Assembly: GCA_947506075.1 (NCBI GenBank)
Contig: CANNNN010000107.1
Coordinates: forward strand, 1 to 8,247
DNA: 8,247 nt
Reading direction: 5' to 3'
DNA from: Methylococcaceae bacterium
Lineage (GTDB): Bacteria > Pseudomonadota > Gammaproteobacteria > Methylococcales > Methylomonadaceae
Positions 1-6,350 of the stretch are shown in pieces. Within the stretch, counting starts at the first letter, position 1. Every line of letters begins with the position of its first letter. Both the position numbers and the translations under genes were made by a program. The notes under the pieces are model-generated. The model saw only the letters and a list, made by a program, of their open reading frames with translations, was not told the DNA's origin and made no database searches.

Positions 1-114
1 AAAAAATTAGGCGTGAGTTTTTACGATTACGTTTATGACAGGGTAGCGGGACGATTCGTACTGCTGTCTTTAGCCGATTTAATTACTCAAAAAGCGCAGG
101 CCATGCAGGCTTGA
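1..114 (+). CDS. C-terminal end of an unassigned ORF (possibly transposase)
   Basis: An open frame runs from the first base of the window to a TGA at 112-114, giving 37 residues; the start lies outside. The visible segment contains a GVSFYDYVYDRVAG stretch followed by a leucine-rich SLADLI patch. This layout (an aromatic SFxDY motif, a DR-x-x-G turn, then a hydrophobic helix) reminds me of the C-terminal tail of some IS transposases, but that is recollection, not an alignment. The ORF converges on dapB, ending 68 nt from the dapB stop codon. In many gammaproteobacteria carA follows dapB on the same strand; here the next DNA is this opposing frame, so that order is not kept immediately downstream. 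It could also be a chance open frame, since it is short and truncated. Confidence 0.35.
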   Translation, partial: KKLGVSFYDYVYDRVAGRFVLLSLADLITQKAQAMQA

Positions 115-182
115 TGTTGGGCTCTCCATGGAATTTAAAGTAGATACCTGAAATCATTATTTAAGGCCTAAGATCCAAGCCT

Positions 183-986
183 TCAAGAAAGCCCCAAGAC
201 ATCCTGCATATCAAACAAGCCGCTATCCTTATCCGCCAGCCAAACCGCCGCTCTGACGGCGCCATTGGCAAAGGTCATGCGACTGGTGGCTTTGTGGGTA
301 ATTTCTACCCGCTCACCGTCGTCGGCAAACATCACGGTATGTTCTCCGACGATGTCTCCGGCGCGTATGGTTGAAAAGCCGATGGTTTTTCTGTCCCGTT
401 CGCCAGTATTGCCTTCCCGTCCGTAAATCGCACAGTCTTTTAAATTCCGGCCTAGCGCGTCGGCTATTACTTCGCCCATGCGTAAGGCTGTGCCGGATGG
501 CGCATCGACTTTATGCCGATGATGGGCTTCGATGACTTCAATGTCGGTGTACTCACCCATGACTTTGGCAGTCAAAGCTAGTAATTTAAGCGACAGATTG
601 ACGCCGACGCTCATATTGGGTGCCATCACGATTGCCACGTCTTTAGCCGCCTCGGTAATCAAGGCTTTTTGTGCGTCGCTGTAACCGGTGGTGCCGATGA
701 CCAGCTTCTTTCCGGCCTCCCGGCAAATCTTGATAAAGTCCATTGAGGCATCGGGGCGGGTAAAATCGATCAACACATCGAATTGATCAACGACGGAAGC
801 CAGGTCACCGACGACTTTGATGCCGACCACACTGATACCTGCCAACTCACCGGCGTCCCGGCCTATCGCAAGACTTTCAGGTCGGGACACGGCAACGGCT
901 AATTCGGCATTTTTTGCCAGCGCCGCCGCCTTAATCAGGCAAAGGCCCATACGGCCGGATGCACCCACTACAGCAATACGCATCAT
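183..986 (-). CDS. dapB: 4-hydroxy-tetrahydrodipicolinate reductase
   Basis: Cytoplasmic NAD(P)H-dependent reductase of the diaminopimelate pathway. It converts the DapA product to tetrahydrodipicolinate for lysine and peptidoglycan. The 267-aa length is normal for the family. The N-terminal Rossmann nucleotide-binding loop GASGRMG is at residues 8-14, the GTTG motif at 98-101 and APNMSVGVN at 122-130. The signature block EAHHRHKVDAPSGTA (153-167) carries the catalytic His155 and Lys159 positions expected of DapB. The C-terminal FDMQDVLGL is also typical. Two adjacent ATG codons (986 and 983) compete as start. The dnaJ stop ends 3 nt before the first, and a weak TGGA-type ribosome site lies within the end of dnaJ, so translation is probably coupled to dnaJ. 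It is the last gene of the chaperone operon. No clear terminator follows; a 5-bp AAGGC/GCCTT dyad at 163-183 lacks a U-run. Confidence 0.97.
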   Translation of the reverse strand: MMRIAVVGASGRMGLCLIKAAALAKNAELAVAVSRPESLAIGRDAGELAGISVVGIKVVGDLASVVDQFDVLIDFTRPDASMDFIKICREAGKKLVIGTTGYSDAQKALITEAAKDVAIVMAPNMSVGVNLSLKLLALTAKVMGEYTDIEVIEAHHRHKVDAPSGTALRMGEVIADALGRNLKDCAIYGREGNTGERDRKTIGFSTIRAGDIVGEHTVMFADDGERVEITHKATSRMTFANGAVRAAVWLADKDSGLFDMQDVLGLS

Positions 987-989
987 GAT

Positions 990-2114
990 TTATCCAGTTA
1001 GTTTATCGAAAAAGCTTTTTACGCCATCGGTCCAGGAAGATTCCTGAGGACTATGATGCTTGCCGCCGCCAGACAAGGAATCGCTGAGCTGCTCTACCAG
1101 TACTTTTTGTTCTTTGGTCAAATGCACTGGTGTTTCAATCTGGACTTTGCACAATAAATCGCCGACTGGCCCGCCTCTGACTGGTTTCACACCTTTGCCG
1201 CGTAACCTGAATAATTTCCCGGTTTGAGTTTCGCCAGGAATTTTCAACAGCACTTTGCCGTTTAAAGTAGGCACTTCGAGTTCGCCACCCAAGCAGGCGG
1301 TAGGGAAACTGATAGGGACTTCGCAATATAAATTCGCGCCGTCACGGGTAAAAATCGCATGATCTTTTACCTGAACCTGAACGTACAGGTCGCCAGCCGG
1401 ACCGCCATGTTCTCCGGCTTCACCTTCTCCGGCCAAACGTATGCGGTCACCGGTATCGACACCTGCCGGAATTTTCGCGGACAAGGTTTTATTTTCCTGA
1501 ACCCGACCCTGACCGTAACAGACGCCGCAAGGATCTTTTATCTGTTTGCCTGAGCCACGACAGGTTGGACAGGTTTGTTGTACCGAAAAGAACCCTTGTT
1601 GCATTCTGACCTGTCCGTGACCATGACAGGTTGAACAGATGACAGGACTGGAACCTTTTTTGGCACCGGAACCGCTACATTCGCCACAGGAAACCAGTAC
1701 CGGCACGCGGATTTTAGCATCAGTGCCGAATACCGCTTCTTCCAAAGACAATTCCAAATTGTAGCGAAGATCCGAGCCGCGCTGAACGTTACTGCGCTGC
1801 TGCCGTCCTCCGCCGAATATGTCACCGAATATATCGCTGAAGCTTTCAGCACCACCGAAACCGGAATGCCCGCCGCCCATCGAAGGATCAATTCCGGCAT
1901 GGCCGAACTGGTCATAAGCGGAGCGTTTTTTAGGATCCGATAAAACTTCGTAAGCCTCTTTAATCTGCTTAAACTTGGCTTCAGCTTCCACCGGATTGTC
2001 TTTATTCCTGTCCGGATGATGCTTCATCGCCTTGCTACGATAGCTTTTCTTAATTTCTGCATCACTGGCGTTTTTGTCTACACCGAGAAGCTTGTAAAAA
2101 TCTTCTTTTGCCAT
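990..2114 (-). CDS. dnaJ: Chaperone protein DnaJ (Hsp40 co-chaperone)
   Basis: Co-chaperone that delivers unfolded substrates to DnaK and stimulates its ATPase. This is a full-length type I DnaJ of 374 aa. The J domain (about 1-70) has the invariant HPD at 33-35, and a Gly/Phe-rich linker spans about 72-104. Four zinc-binding CxxCxGxG repeats are intact at 143-150, 160-167, 182-189 and 196-203, coordinating two zinc ions in the family. The C-terminal substrate-binding beta domains follow (about 205-340), then a short variable tail. The ATG at 2114 gives the canonical MAKEDFYKLLGV start, although no good Shine-Dalgarno sequence is visible just upstream. It lies 283 nt downstream of dnaK, a long gap for this pair, and 3 nt upstream of dapB. 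It may be transcribed from the hrcA promoter by read-through or from an unseen promoter in the spacer. Confidence 0.98.
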   Translation of the reverse strand: MAKEDFYKLLGVDKNASDAEIKKSYRSKAMKHHPDRNKDNPVEAEAKFKQIKEAYEVLSDPKKRSAYDQFGHAGIDPSMGGGHSGFGGAESFSDIFGDIFGGGRQQRSNVQRGSDLRYNLELSLEEAVFGTDAKIRVPVLVSCGECSGSGAKKGSSPVICSTCHGHGQVRMQQGFFSVQQTCPTCRGSGKQIKDPCGVCYGQGRVQENKTLSAKIPAGVDTGDRIRLAGEGEAGEHGGPAGDLYVQVQVKDHAIFTRDGANLYCEVPISFPTACLGGELEVPTLNGKVLLKIPGETQTGKLFRLRGKGVKPVRGGPVGDLLCKVQIETPVHLTKEQKVLVEQLSDSLSGGGKHHSPQESSWTDGVKSFFDKLTG

Positions 2115-2164
2115 GGTTTAATTGTCTATTGTTTGGATTTTGGTGATTATCATCGTCTGATTTT

Positions 2165-2196
2165 GTCCGAGATCCCTCGTAGTGAGGATAAGAGAC
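2165..2196 (-). other. Stem-loop upstream of dnaJ
   Basis: Within the dnaK-dnaJ spacer, CCTC (2175-2178) and GAGG (2184-2187) pair around a GTAGT loop. AT/AT pairs extend the stem past one bulged C, and an outer GTC/GAC pair (2165-2167, 2194-2196) lies beyond an internal loop. It sits about 50 nt before the dnaJ start on the minus strand and is not followed by a T-run, so it is not a standard intrinsic terminator. It could be an RNA-processing or stabilising structure, or chance. Only the pairing is seen; the function is unknown. Confidence 0.3.
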
Positions 2197-2277
2197 GGTT
2201 CTGTTGGGTTACGGCTAGGCTGCCCATCAACATCAATTTGGCGGAAAGCCTGCAGGTTTAATCAATATCCGATGCTT

Positions 2278-2344
2278 GAAACCACAAAAAGAACACGAAG
2301 GAACACGAAGTTTTTCTTCGCGAGCTTCGTGTTCTTCATGGTTT
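2278..2344. repeat. Imperfect inverted repeat of a CACGAA-type dispersed element
   Basis: GAACACGAAG occurs twice in tandem (2291-2300 and 2301-2310). Its exact reverse complement CTTCGTGTTC is at 2325-2334. An outer AAACCA (2279-2284) pairs with TGGTTT (2339-2344). A smaller CGAAG/CTTCG hairpin (2306-2310, 2316-2320) nests inside. The element therefore folds into alternative hairpins on either strand. A related fragment lies at 6222-6250. Short repeats built on this theme (an ACCAC run followed by GAACACGAAG-like units) are, as I recall, dispersed in intergenic DNA of many bacterial genomes; copy number in this genome cannot be judged here. It is located 54 nt after the dnaK stop, between dnaK and dnaJ. 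It could affect transcript stability or read-through into dnaJ. Confidence 0.7.
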
Positions 2345-2397
2345 TATGCCTTAAGTTAACACTTATGAGGGCAAGGCCTGCTCCCTCTACCTACCTT

Positions 2398-4323
2398 TTA
2401 TTTCTTATCGTCGTCTTTAACTTCTTCAAACTCGGCATCGACAACACCGTCATCAGCATGCTCTGAAGAAGCATGAGCGCCGGACTCGTGTTCTTCAGAT
2501 GCTGATTTTTGTGCGTATACACGTTCCGCCAGTTTACCGGACAACTCGGTCAAAGCATTGGTTTTGGCTTCGATTTCTTCTTTGTCATCACCTTTAACAG
2601 CCGTTTTCAATGCTTCAAGCGCATGTTCAATGCTGGTTTTTTCCTCGTCGCCGACTTGGTCAGCCAGTTCTTTCAGTGATTTTTCAGTGGCATGTATCAT
2701 GCCGTCCGCATGGTTGCGAGCGTGAACTAACTCAGTCAATTTACGATCTTCATCCGCATGCGCTTCGGCATCTTTAATCATGCGTTCAACTTCGTCATCC
2801 GATAAACCGCTGGAGGCTTTGATAACGATAGATTGCTTTTTACCGGTTGCCTTATCTTTGGCTGACACATTCAAAATACCGTTAGCATCAATGTCGAATG
2901 CGACTTCAATTTGCGGAACGCCACGTGACGCAGGCGGAATATCGGACAGGTCAAAACGTCCCAATGATTTATTCGCCGATGCTTTTTCGCGCTCGCCTTG
3001 CAAGACATGAACGGTCACAGCGGTTTGATTGTCATCCGCCGTAGAGAATACCTGCGAGGCATTGGTCGGAATAGTGGTATTTTTCTCGATCAGCTTGGTC
3101 ATGATGCCGCCCATGGTTTCGATACCCAGCGACAACGGGATAACATCCAGCAACAACACGTCTTTAACATCACCAGCCAAAACACCGGCCTGAATCGCAG
3201 CGCCTAAGGCGACCGCTTCATCAGGGTTAACGTCTTTGCGCGGTTCTTGACCGAAAATGGCTTTGACCATTTCCTGCACTTTTGGCATACGGGTTTGACC
3301 GCCGACCAAAATTACATCATTGATATCCGAGGCTTTTAACTTCGCGTCTTTCAGTGCCATTTCGCAAGGGCCTTTGGTGCGGTTAATCAGCTCTTCAACC
3401 AGAGATTCCAGTTTGGCTCGGGTCAATTTAACATTCAAATGCTTGGGGCCTGAGGCATCTGCAGTGATGTAAGGCAGATTGACATCGGTTTGCTGGCTTG
3501 ACGATAATTCAATTTTGGCTTTTTCCGCCGCTTCTTTTAAACGCTGCAAAGCCAACGGATCGTTGTGTACATCTACGCCGCTTTCTTTTTTAAATTCAGA
3601 AGCCAAAAACTCAATGATTCTTGAATCGAAATCTTCGCCGCCCAGGAAAGTATCACCATTGGTCGATAATACTTCGAATTGATGCTCACCATCTATCTCG
3701 GCGATTTCAATGATCGAAACATCAAACGTACCGCCGCCCAGATCATAAACTGCAATTTTGGTGTCGCCTTTAGGTTTATCCATACCAAAAGCTAAGGCTG
3801 AGGCAGTTGGTTCATTGATAATGCGTTTGACTTCAAGACCGGCAATACGACCGGCATCTTTAGTTGCCTGACGTTGTGAATCATTAAAATAAGCCGGTAC
3901 GGTAATAACTGCTTCGGTGACTTCTTCGCCTAAATAAGCTTCGGCGTCTTTTTTCAGCTTCATCAAAATGCGCGCTGAAATTTCGGGGGAGGCCATTTTT
4001 TTACCGTGAACTTCAACCCAGGCATCGCCATTTTCAGCTTCAACGATTTTATACGGGACCATTTTAATGTCTTTTTGTACGACATCATCTTTAAAACGAC
4101 GACCAATCAAACGCTTGATCGCAAATACGGTGTTTTTTGGATTGGTAACAGCCTGGCGTTTTGCCGACTGACCAACCAACACTTCATCATCGCTGGTAAA
4201 TGCGATAATGGATGGCGTAGTACGCGCGCCTTCGCTATTTTCAATCACTCTTGCTACGCCGTTTTCCAAAACTGCAACGCACGAGTTTGTTGTTCCTAAA
4301 TCTATGCCGATTATTTTAGCCAT
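2398..4323 (-). CDS. dnaK: Chaperone protein DnaK (Hsp70)
   Basis: ATP-dependent cytosolic Hsp70 that binds exposed hydrophobic peptides and releases them on a nucleotide cycle driven by DnaJ and GrpE. The protein is 641 aa, normal for proteobacterial DnaK. The nucleotide-binding domain shows IDLGTTNSCV at 7-16, the phosphate loop VYDLGGGTFDVS at 192-203 (Thr199 matches the known autophosphorylation position) and ILVGGQTRMP at 338-347. The interdomain linker DVLLLDV is at 388-394. The beta substrate-binding domain runs to about 505 and the helical lid to about 605. A low-complexity Glu/His/Ser tail ends in the conserved EFEEVKDDDKK acidic terminus. The ATG at 4323 is preceded by a good CTGGAGA ribosome site. 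It lies 71 nt after grpE, and the long spacer before dnaJ follows it. No defects are visible. Confidence 0.99.
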   Translation of the reverse strand: MAKIIGIDLGTTNSCVAVLENGVARVIENSEGARTTPSIIAFTSDDEVLVGQSAKRQAVTNPKNTVFAIKRLIGRRFKDDVVQKDIKMVPYKIVEAENGDAWVEVHGKKMASPEISARILMKLKKDAEAYLGEEVTEAVITVPAYFNDSQRQATKDAGRIAGLEVKRIINEPTASALAFGMDKPKGDTKIAVYDLGGGTFDVSIIEIAEIDGEHQFEVLSTNGDTFLGGEDFDSRIIEFLASEFKKESGVDVHNDPLALQRLKEAAEKAKIELSSSQQTDVNLPYITADASGPKHLNVKLTRAKLESLVEELINRTKGPCEMALKDAKLKASDINDVILVGGQTRMPKVQEMVKAIFGQEPRKDVNPDEAVALGAAIQAGVLAGDVKDVLLLDVIPLSLGIETMGGIMTKLIEKNTTIPTNASQVFSTADDNQTAVTVHVLQGEREKASANKSLGRFDLSDIPPASRGVPQIEVAFDIDANGILNVSAKDKATGKKQSIVIKASSGLSDDEVERMIKDAEAHADEDRKLTELVHARNHADGMIHATEKSLKELADQVGDEEKTSIEHALEALKTAVKGDDKEEIEAKTNALTELSGKLAERVYAQKSASEEHESGAHASSEHADDGVVDAEFEEVKDDDKK

Positions 4324-4394
4324 TGAATTCTCCAGACTTGAATTTATTTAAAAAAGTAAAAGTTATTACAACTATGAGGCTGCTTTATTTGATT

Positions 4395-5003
4395 TCAAGC
4401 CTGTTCATCAATGCTAGGGCTATCAGTCGATTGTTTTTCGGCTGCCTTGGCAACCAAAACCATCGCCGGACGTAGCAAGCGTCCATTTAACAGATATCCT
4501 TTTTGAAAAACATTAACCACGGTATTTGGCTCTGCGCCTTCTACGACCTGCATAGCCATGGCCTGATGCTGTTCGGCATTAAATGGCTGACCGATAGGAT
4601 CGATGGTTTCGATTTTGAATTTTGCAAATGCCGATTCGAATTGCTTAATTGTTAATTCGCTACCTTCGCGAAATTTTTTCACGTCCTCGCTATCGCCTGT
4701 TGCCGCCTGCAAACCCAGCACCAGACTGTCGAGTACCGACAACATTTCCTTGGCGAAACCGGTCAGCGCAAATTTATGCGCATCTTCCAGATCCTTTTGG
4801 GTTCTTCTTTTCAGGTTTTCCATTTCCGCCTGTGCACGAACCGCCTTATCCCAGTTCTCTTGAGCTTTCTGCTCGGCGTCGGCTAAGGCTTGCTGTAACT
4901 CCTCAATGGTAAGTTCATGCTCGACCAATTCGGTGTGTGCCTCATTAATCGTTTCATTTCCAGCGTTAACCTGAGATTCAGGCGCTTCCTGATCAGTACT
5001 CAT
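4395..5003 (-). CDS. grpE: Nucleotide exchange factor GrpE
   Basis: Releases ADP from DnaK, resetting its chaperone cycle; family members act as dimers with a thermosensing long helix. I chose the ATG at 5003 (202 aa, starting MSTDQEAPES) because GGAG at 5011-5014 sits 7 nt upstream. The frame also has an ATG at 5021, but it has no comparable ribosome site and would add MLWSYR. The order is a charged, disordered N-terminus (1-28), a long coiled-coil helix rich in Glu/Gln/Lys (about 29-95), a helical region to about 128, and the C-terminal beta domain. That domain contains the family signature around VVNVFQKGYLLNGRLLRPA (162-180). The gene follows hrcA by 60 nt and precedes dnaK by 71 nt, the usual heat-shock operon order. 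Confidence 0.97.
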   Translation of the reverse strand: MSTDQEAPESQVNAGNETINEAHTELVEHELTIEELQQALADAEQKAQENWDKAVRAQAEMENLKRRTQKDLEDAHKFALTGFAKEMLSVLDSLVLGLQAATGDSEDVKKFREGSELTIKQFESAFAKFKIETIDPIGQPFNAEQHQAMAMQVVEGAEPNTVVNVFQKGYLLNGRLLRPAMVLVAKAAEKQSTDSPSIDEQA

Positions 5004-5010
5004 TCTATAG

Positions 5011-5014
5011 CTCC
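5011..5014 (-). promoter_or_regulatory. grpE ribosome-binding site
   Basis: GGAG on the minus strand lies 7 nt before the ATG at 5003. It decides between that start and the in-frame ATG at 5021, which lies upstream of this site. Confidence 0.7.
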
Positions 5015-5030
5015 ATAGCATTAAAAATTA

Positions 5031-5059
5031 CATCTGTGCACGATCGCACAAAAAAGATG
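5031..5059 (-). other. Stem-loop in the hrcA-grpE spacer
   Basis: TGTGC (5035-5039) pairs with GCACA (5046-5050) around a 6-nt loop containing GATC. An outer CATC/GATG pair (5031-5034, 5056-5059) closes past a one-sided A-run. On the minus strand, the operon direction, the core hairpin is followed by GATGTAATTTTTAATG, so a short U-tract comes about 6 nt after the stem. This resembles a leaky terminator or a processing site that could make less hrcA than grpE-dnaK message, or separate them. The 5-bp core stem is too weak to call a terminator with confidence. Confidence 0.35.
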
Positions 5060-5063
5060 GTCT

Positions 5064-6119
5064 TTATAGTGGGGTCTTTGATTTTGGATTCAAGGCAGCC
5101 CCCAATAATTTCGCCGTCATATCGACAAAAGGGATGATTTTTTCATAGGCCATGCGCGTTGGTCCGATCACACCGAGCACCCCGACCACTTCATCGCTGA
5201 CCGAGTATGATGAAGTCACCAGGCTGCAATGATCGAAAGCCCTATAGCCGGATTCTTCGCCGATGAAGATCTGAACGCCCTGGGCTTGCATGCATTGATC
5301 GAGTAAATGGATTACGCCCTGCTTTTGGCTGAACGCTTCAAACAGATTTTTCAGTCTATCCATATCCGACAACTCGGAAAAGCCCATTAAATTGGTTTCG
5401 CCGGTCAGCACATAATCATCTTTTTCATTGTTATGATCAAAAGCCAGTTGCGCCATTCTTACTGCATCCAGCATGCCCTGAGACATGCGCTCCTGATCTT
5501 CTTGCAATTCTTTTAACACGGCTTTGCGCACCGTATCCAGGCTGCGACCGGAATAAATGGTATTTAAATAGTTGGCTGCCTGCTGCAGTTCGGCGGCGCT
5601 AAATACTTTGGAGGTATGGATGATTTTGTTGTGAACTTCATGCTCATTGGTAACAAAAATGACCAGTACGCGGGTGTGTGATAAAGATAGAAATTCGATA
5701 TGTCGCAAACACACTAAGTCTCTTTTGGGCAAGGTCACTACCCCGGCCATCTGCGTTAATTCCGACAATAGCCGAGAGGCGGCACCGATCATATCATTGC
5801 TGTCATCGCTGACCGTCAAGCGCTGCTGCAGTAGGGATAAATCTTTCGATTCCACTGGCTTGACCGTCAACAAGGTATCGACAAATAAGCGATAGCCGGT
5901 CACTGTAGGCACGCGTCCTGCCGACGTGTGCGGTGAATGGATCAGCCCCAGATCTTCCAGGTCCGCCATTACATTTCGTATCGTGGCCGGACTTAATTTC
6001 AAGTCCGAATCTTTTGATAAGGCCCGGGAACCCACCGGCTGACCATCACTGATATAGCGCTCGACCAGCGTTTTTAATAGCTGTAGCGAGCGCTCATTTA
6101 AAAACTGCGTATTACCCAC
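5064..6119 (-). CDS. hrcA: Heat-inducible transcription repressor HrcA
   Basis: Negative regulator of class I heat-shock genes. It binds CIRCE operators and, in studied bacteria, depends on GroEL for activity. The N-terminal winged-helix region includes LNERS (7-11), SPATIRNVMADLE (43-55) and SPHTSAGRVPT (62-72), all diagnostic of HrcA. The central GAF-like and C-terminal regions follow, ending near GPTRMAYEKIIPFVD. With the GTG at 6119 the protein is 351 aa. That start has AGAGG 5 nt upstream and leaves the short pre-LNER segment usual in the family. Other in-frame starts are TTG at 6137 (8 nt after AGGAG, 357 aa) and GTG at 6146 (360 aa), but the latter lies inside the CIRCE arm with its ribosome site too close. 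It is first gene of the operon and so probably autoregulated. Confidence 0.95.
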   Translation of the reverse strand: MGNTQFLNERSLQLLKTLVERYISDGQPVGSRALSKDSDLKLSPATIRNVMADLEDLGLIHSPHTSAGRVPTVTGYRLFVDTLLTVKPVESKDLSLLQQRLTVSDDSNDMIGAASRLLSELTQMAGVVTLPKRDLVCLRHIEFLSLSHTRVLVIFVTNEHEVHNKIIHTSKVFSAAELQQAANYLNTIYSGRSLDTVRKAVLKELQEDQERMSQGMLDAVRMAQLAFDHNNEKDDYVLTGETNLMGFSELSDMDRLKNLFEAFSQKQGVIHLLDQCMQAQGVQIFIGEESGYRAFDHCSLVTSSYSVSDEVVGVLGVIGPTRMAYEKIIPFVDMTAKLLGAALNPKSKTPL

Positions 6120-6139
6120 ACCAACCTCTGCGACCAAAT

Positions 6140-6166
6140 TTAGCACTCCTCCAAGGTGAGTGCCAG
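6140..6166. promoter_or_regulatory. CIRCE operator (HrcA-binding site)
   Basis: The plus strand reads TTAGCACTC (6140-6148), nine bases, then GAGTGCCAG (6158-6166). The first arm matches the published CIRCE half-site TTAGCACTC exactly, the spacer is the canonical 9 nt, and the second arm differs from GAGTGCTAA at two positions. It lies just downstream of the -10 element of the hrcA promoter, so the predicted transcription start falls at its edge. HrcA bound here would block initiation of the operon. The minus-strand sequence GGAGGA (6147-6152) lies within its spacer and arm. Confidence 0.95.
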
Positions 6167-6172
6167 CAGGGC

Positions 6173-6201
6173 AAAATATCAGCTCACCGGGCCATTGTCA
6201 A
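6173..6201 (-). promoter_or_regulatory. Sigma70-type promoter of the hrcA-grpE-dnaK-dnaJ-dapB operon
   Basis: On the minus strand a consensus -35 TTGACA (6196-6201) is followed by a 17-nt spacer and a -10 TATTTT (6173-6178, 5 of 6). Transcription would start near 6165-6167, at the first base of CIRCE. This is the expected arrangement for a strong vegetative promoter held down by HrcA. No sigma32-type heat-shock promoter (CTTGAA with CCCCAT) is evident here. Confidence 0.88.
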
Positions 6202-6221
6202 TAAACCTAAAAAATGCAGTT

Positions 6222-6250
6222 GGTCCAGAAAAAGCACGAAAGACACGAAA
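6222..6250. repeat. Second, degenerate copy of the CACGAA-type repeat
   Basis: The plus strand reads GGTCC, then AGAAAAAGCACGAA and AGACACGAAA. Aligned with 2278-2310 it keeps the purine-rich lead (CCA, then an A-run) and two tandem CACGAA units at similar spacing, with a few substitutions and one deletion. The matching right arm seen at 2325-2344 is missing. It lies about 20 nt upstream of the -35 box of the hrcA promoter. Confidence 0.5.
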
Positions 6251-6319
6251 TAATTCAAATAGTATATTGATTTATCTATTCATCTTTTGGTGATGATCTA
6301 CAGATTGGTATCTCCTTAG

Positions 6320-6350
6320 AAAATGTCGAGCTAAGCGTAGACAATTTTTT
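6320..6350. terminator. Weak terminator-like hairpin at the end of mdh
   Basis: TGTC (6324-6327) pairs with GACA (6340-6343) around a 12-nt loop, flanked by an A-run on the left and a run of Ts on the right (6345-6350). Read on the minus strand it immediately follows the mdh stop but is trailed by only four Ts. Read on the plus strand it has the better T-run but no obvious upstream gene. The stem is short, so this is a tentative call. Confidence 0.3.

Noticed and set aside
163..183. AAGGC/GCCTT dyad after dapB as operon terminator
   Set aside because: Only 5 bp with an 11-nt loop, overlapping the stop codon and lacking a U-run on the minus strand.
1538..1915. 125-codon open frame on the minus strand overlapping dnaJ in another frame
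   Set aside because: It lies wholly within dnaJ, whose full-length domains are intact; composition follows the shadow of the zinc-finger region, with no family features or ribosome site.
2115..2290. Search for a dnaJ-specific sigma70 or sigma32 promoter
   Set aside because: TTGATG-like -35 candidates on the minus strand have no acceptable -10 at 16-18 nt, and no CTTGAA/CCCCAT pair was found.
2182..2466. Plus-strand open frame crossing the dnaK-dnaJ spacer and the dnaK 3' end
   Set aside because: It runs through the inverted repeat and antisense to the dnaK acidic tail; the predicted peptide is hydrophobic by accident of the repeat, with no ribosome site.
4006..4299. 97-codon plus-strand open frame antisense to the dnaK N-terminus
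   Set aside because: Antisense shadow of a highly conserved gene; no recognisable domain or promoter.
4324..4394. AGTT/AACT hairpin with a T-rich tail between grpE and dnaK, possible attenuator
   Set aside because: A 4-bp AT-rich stem is too weak for an intrinsic terminator and the whole spacer is AT-rich.
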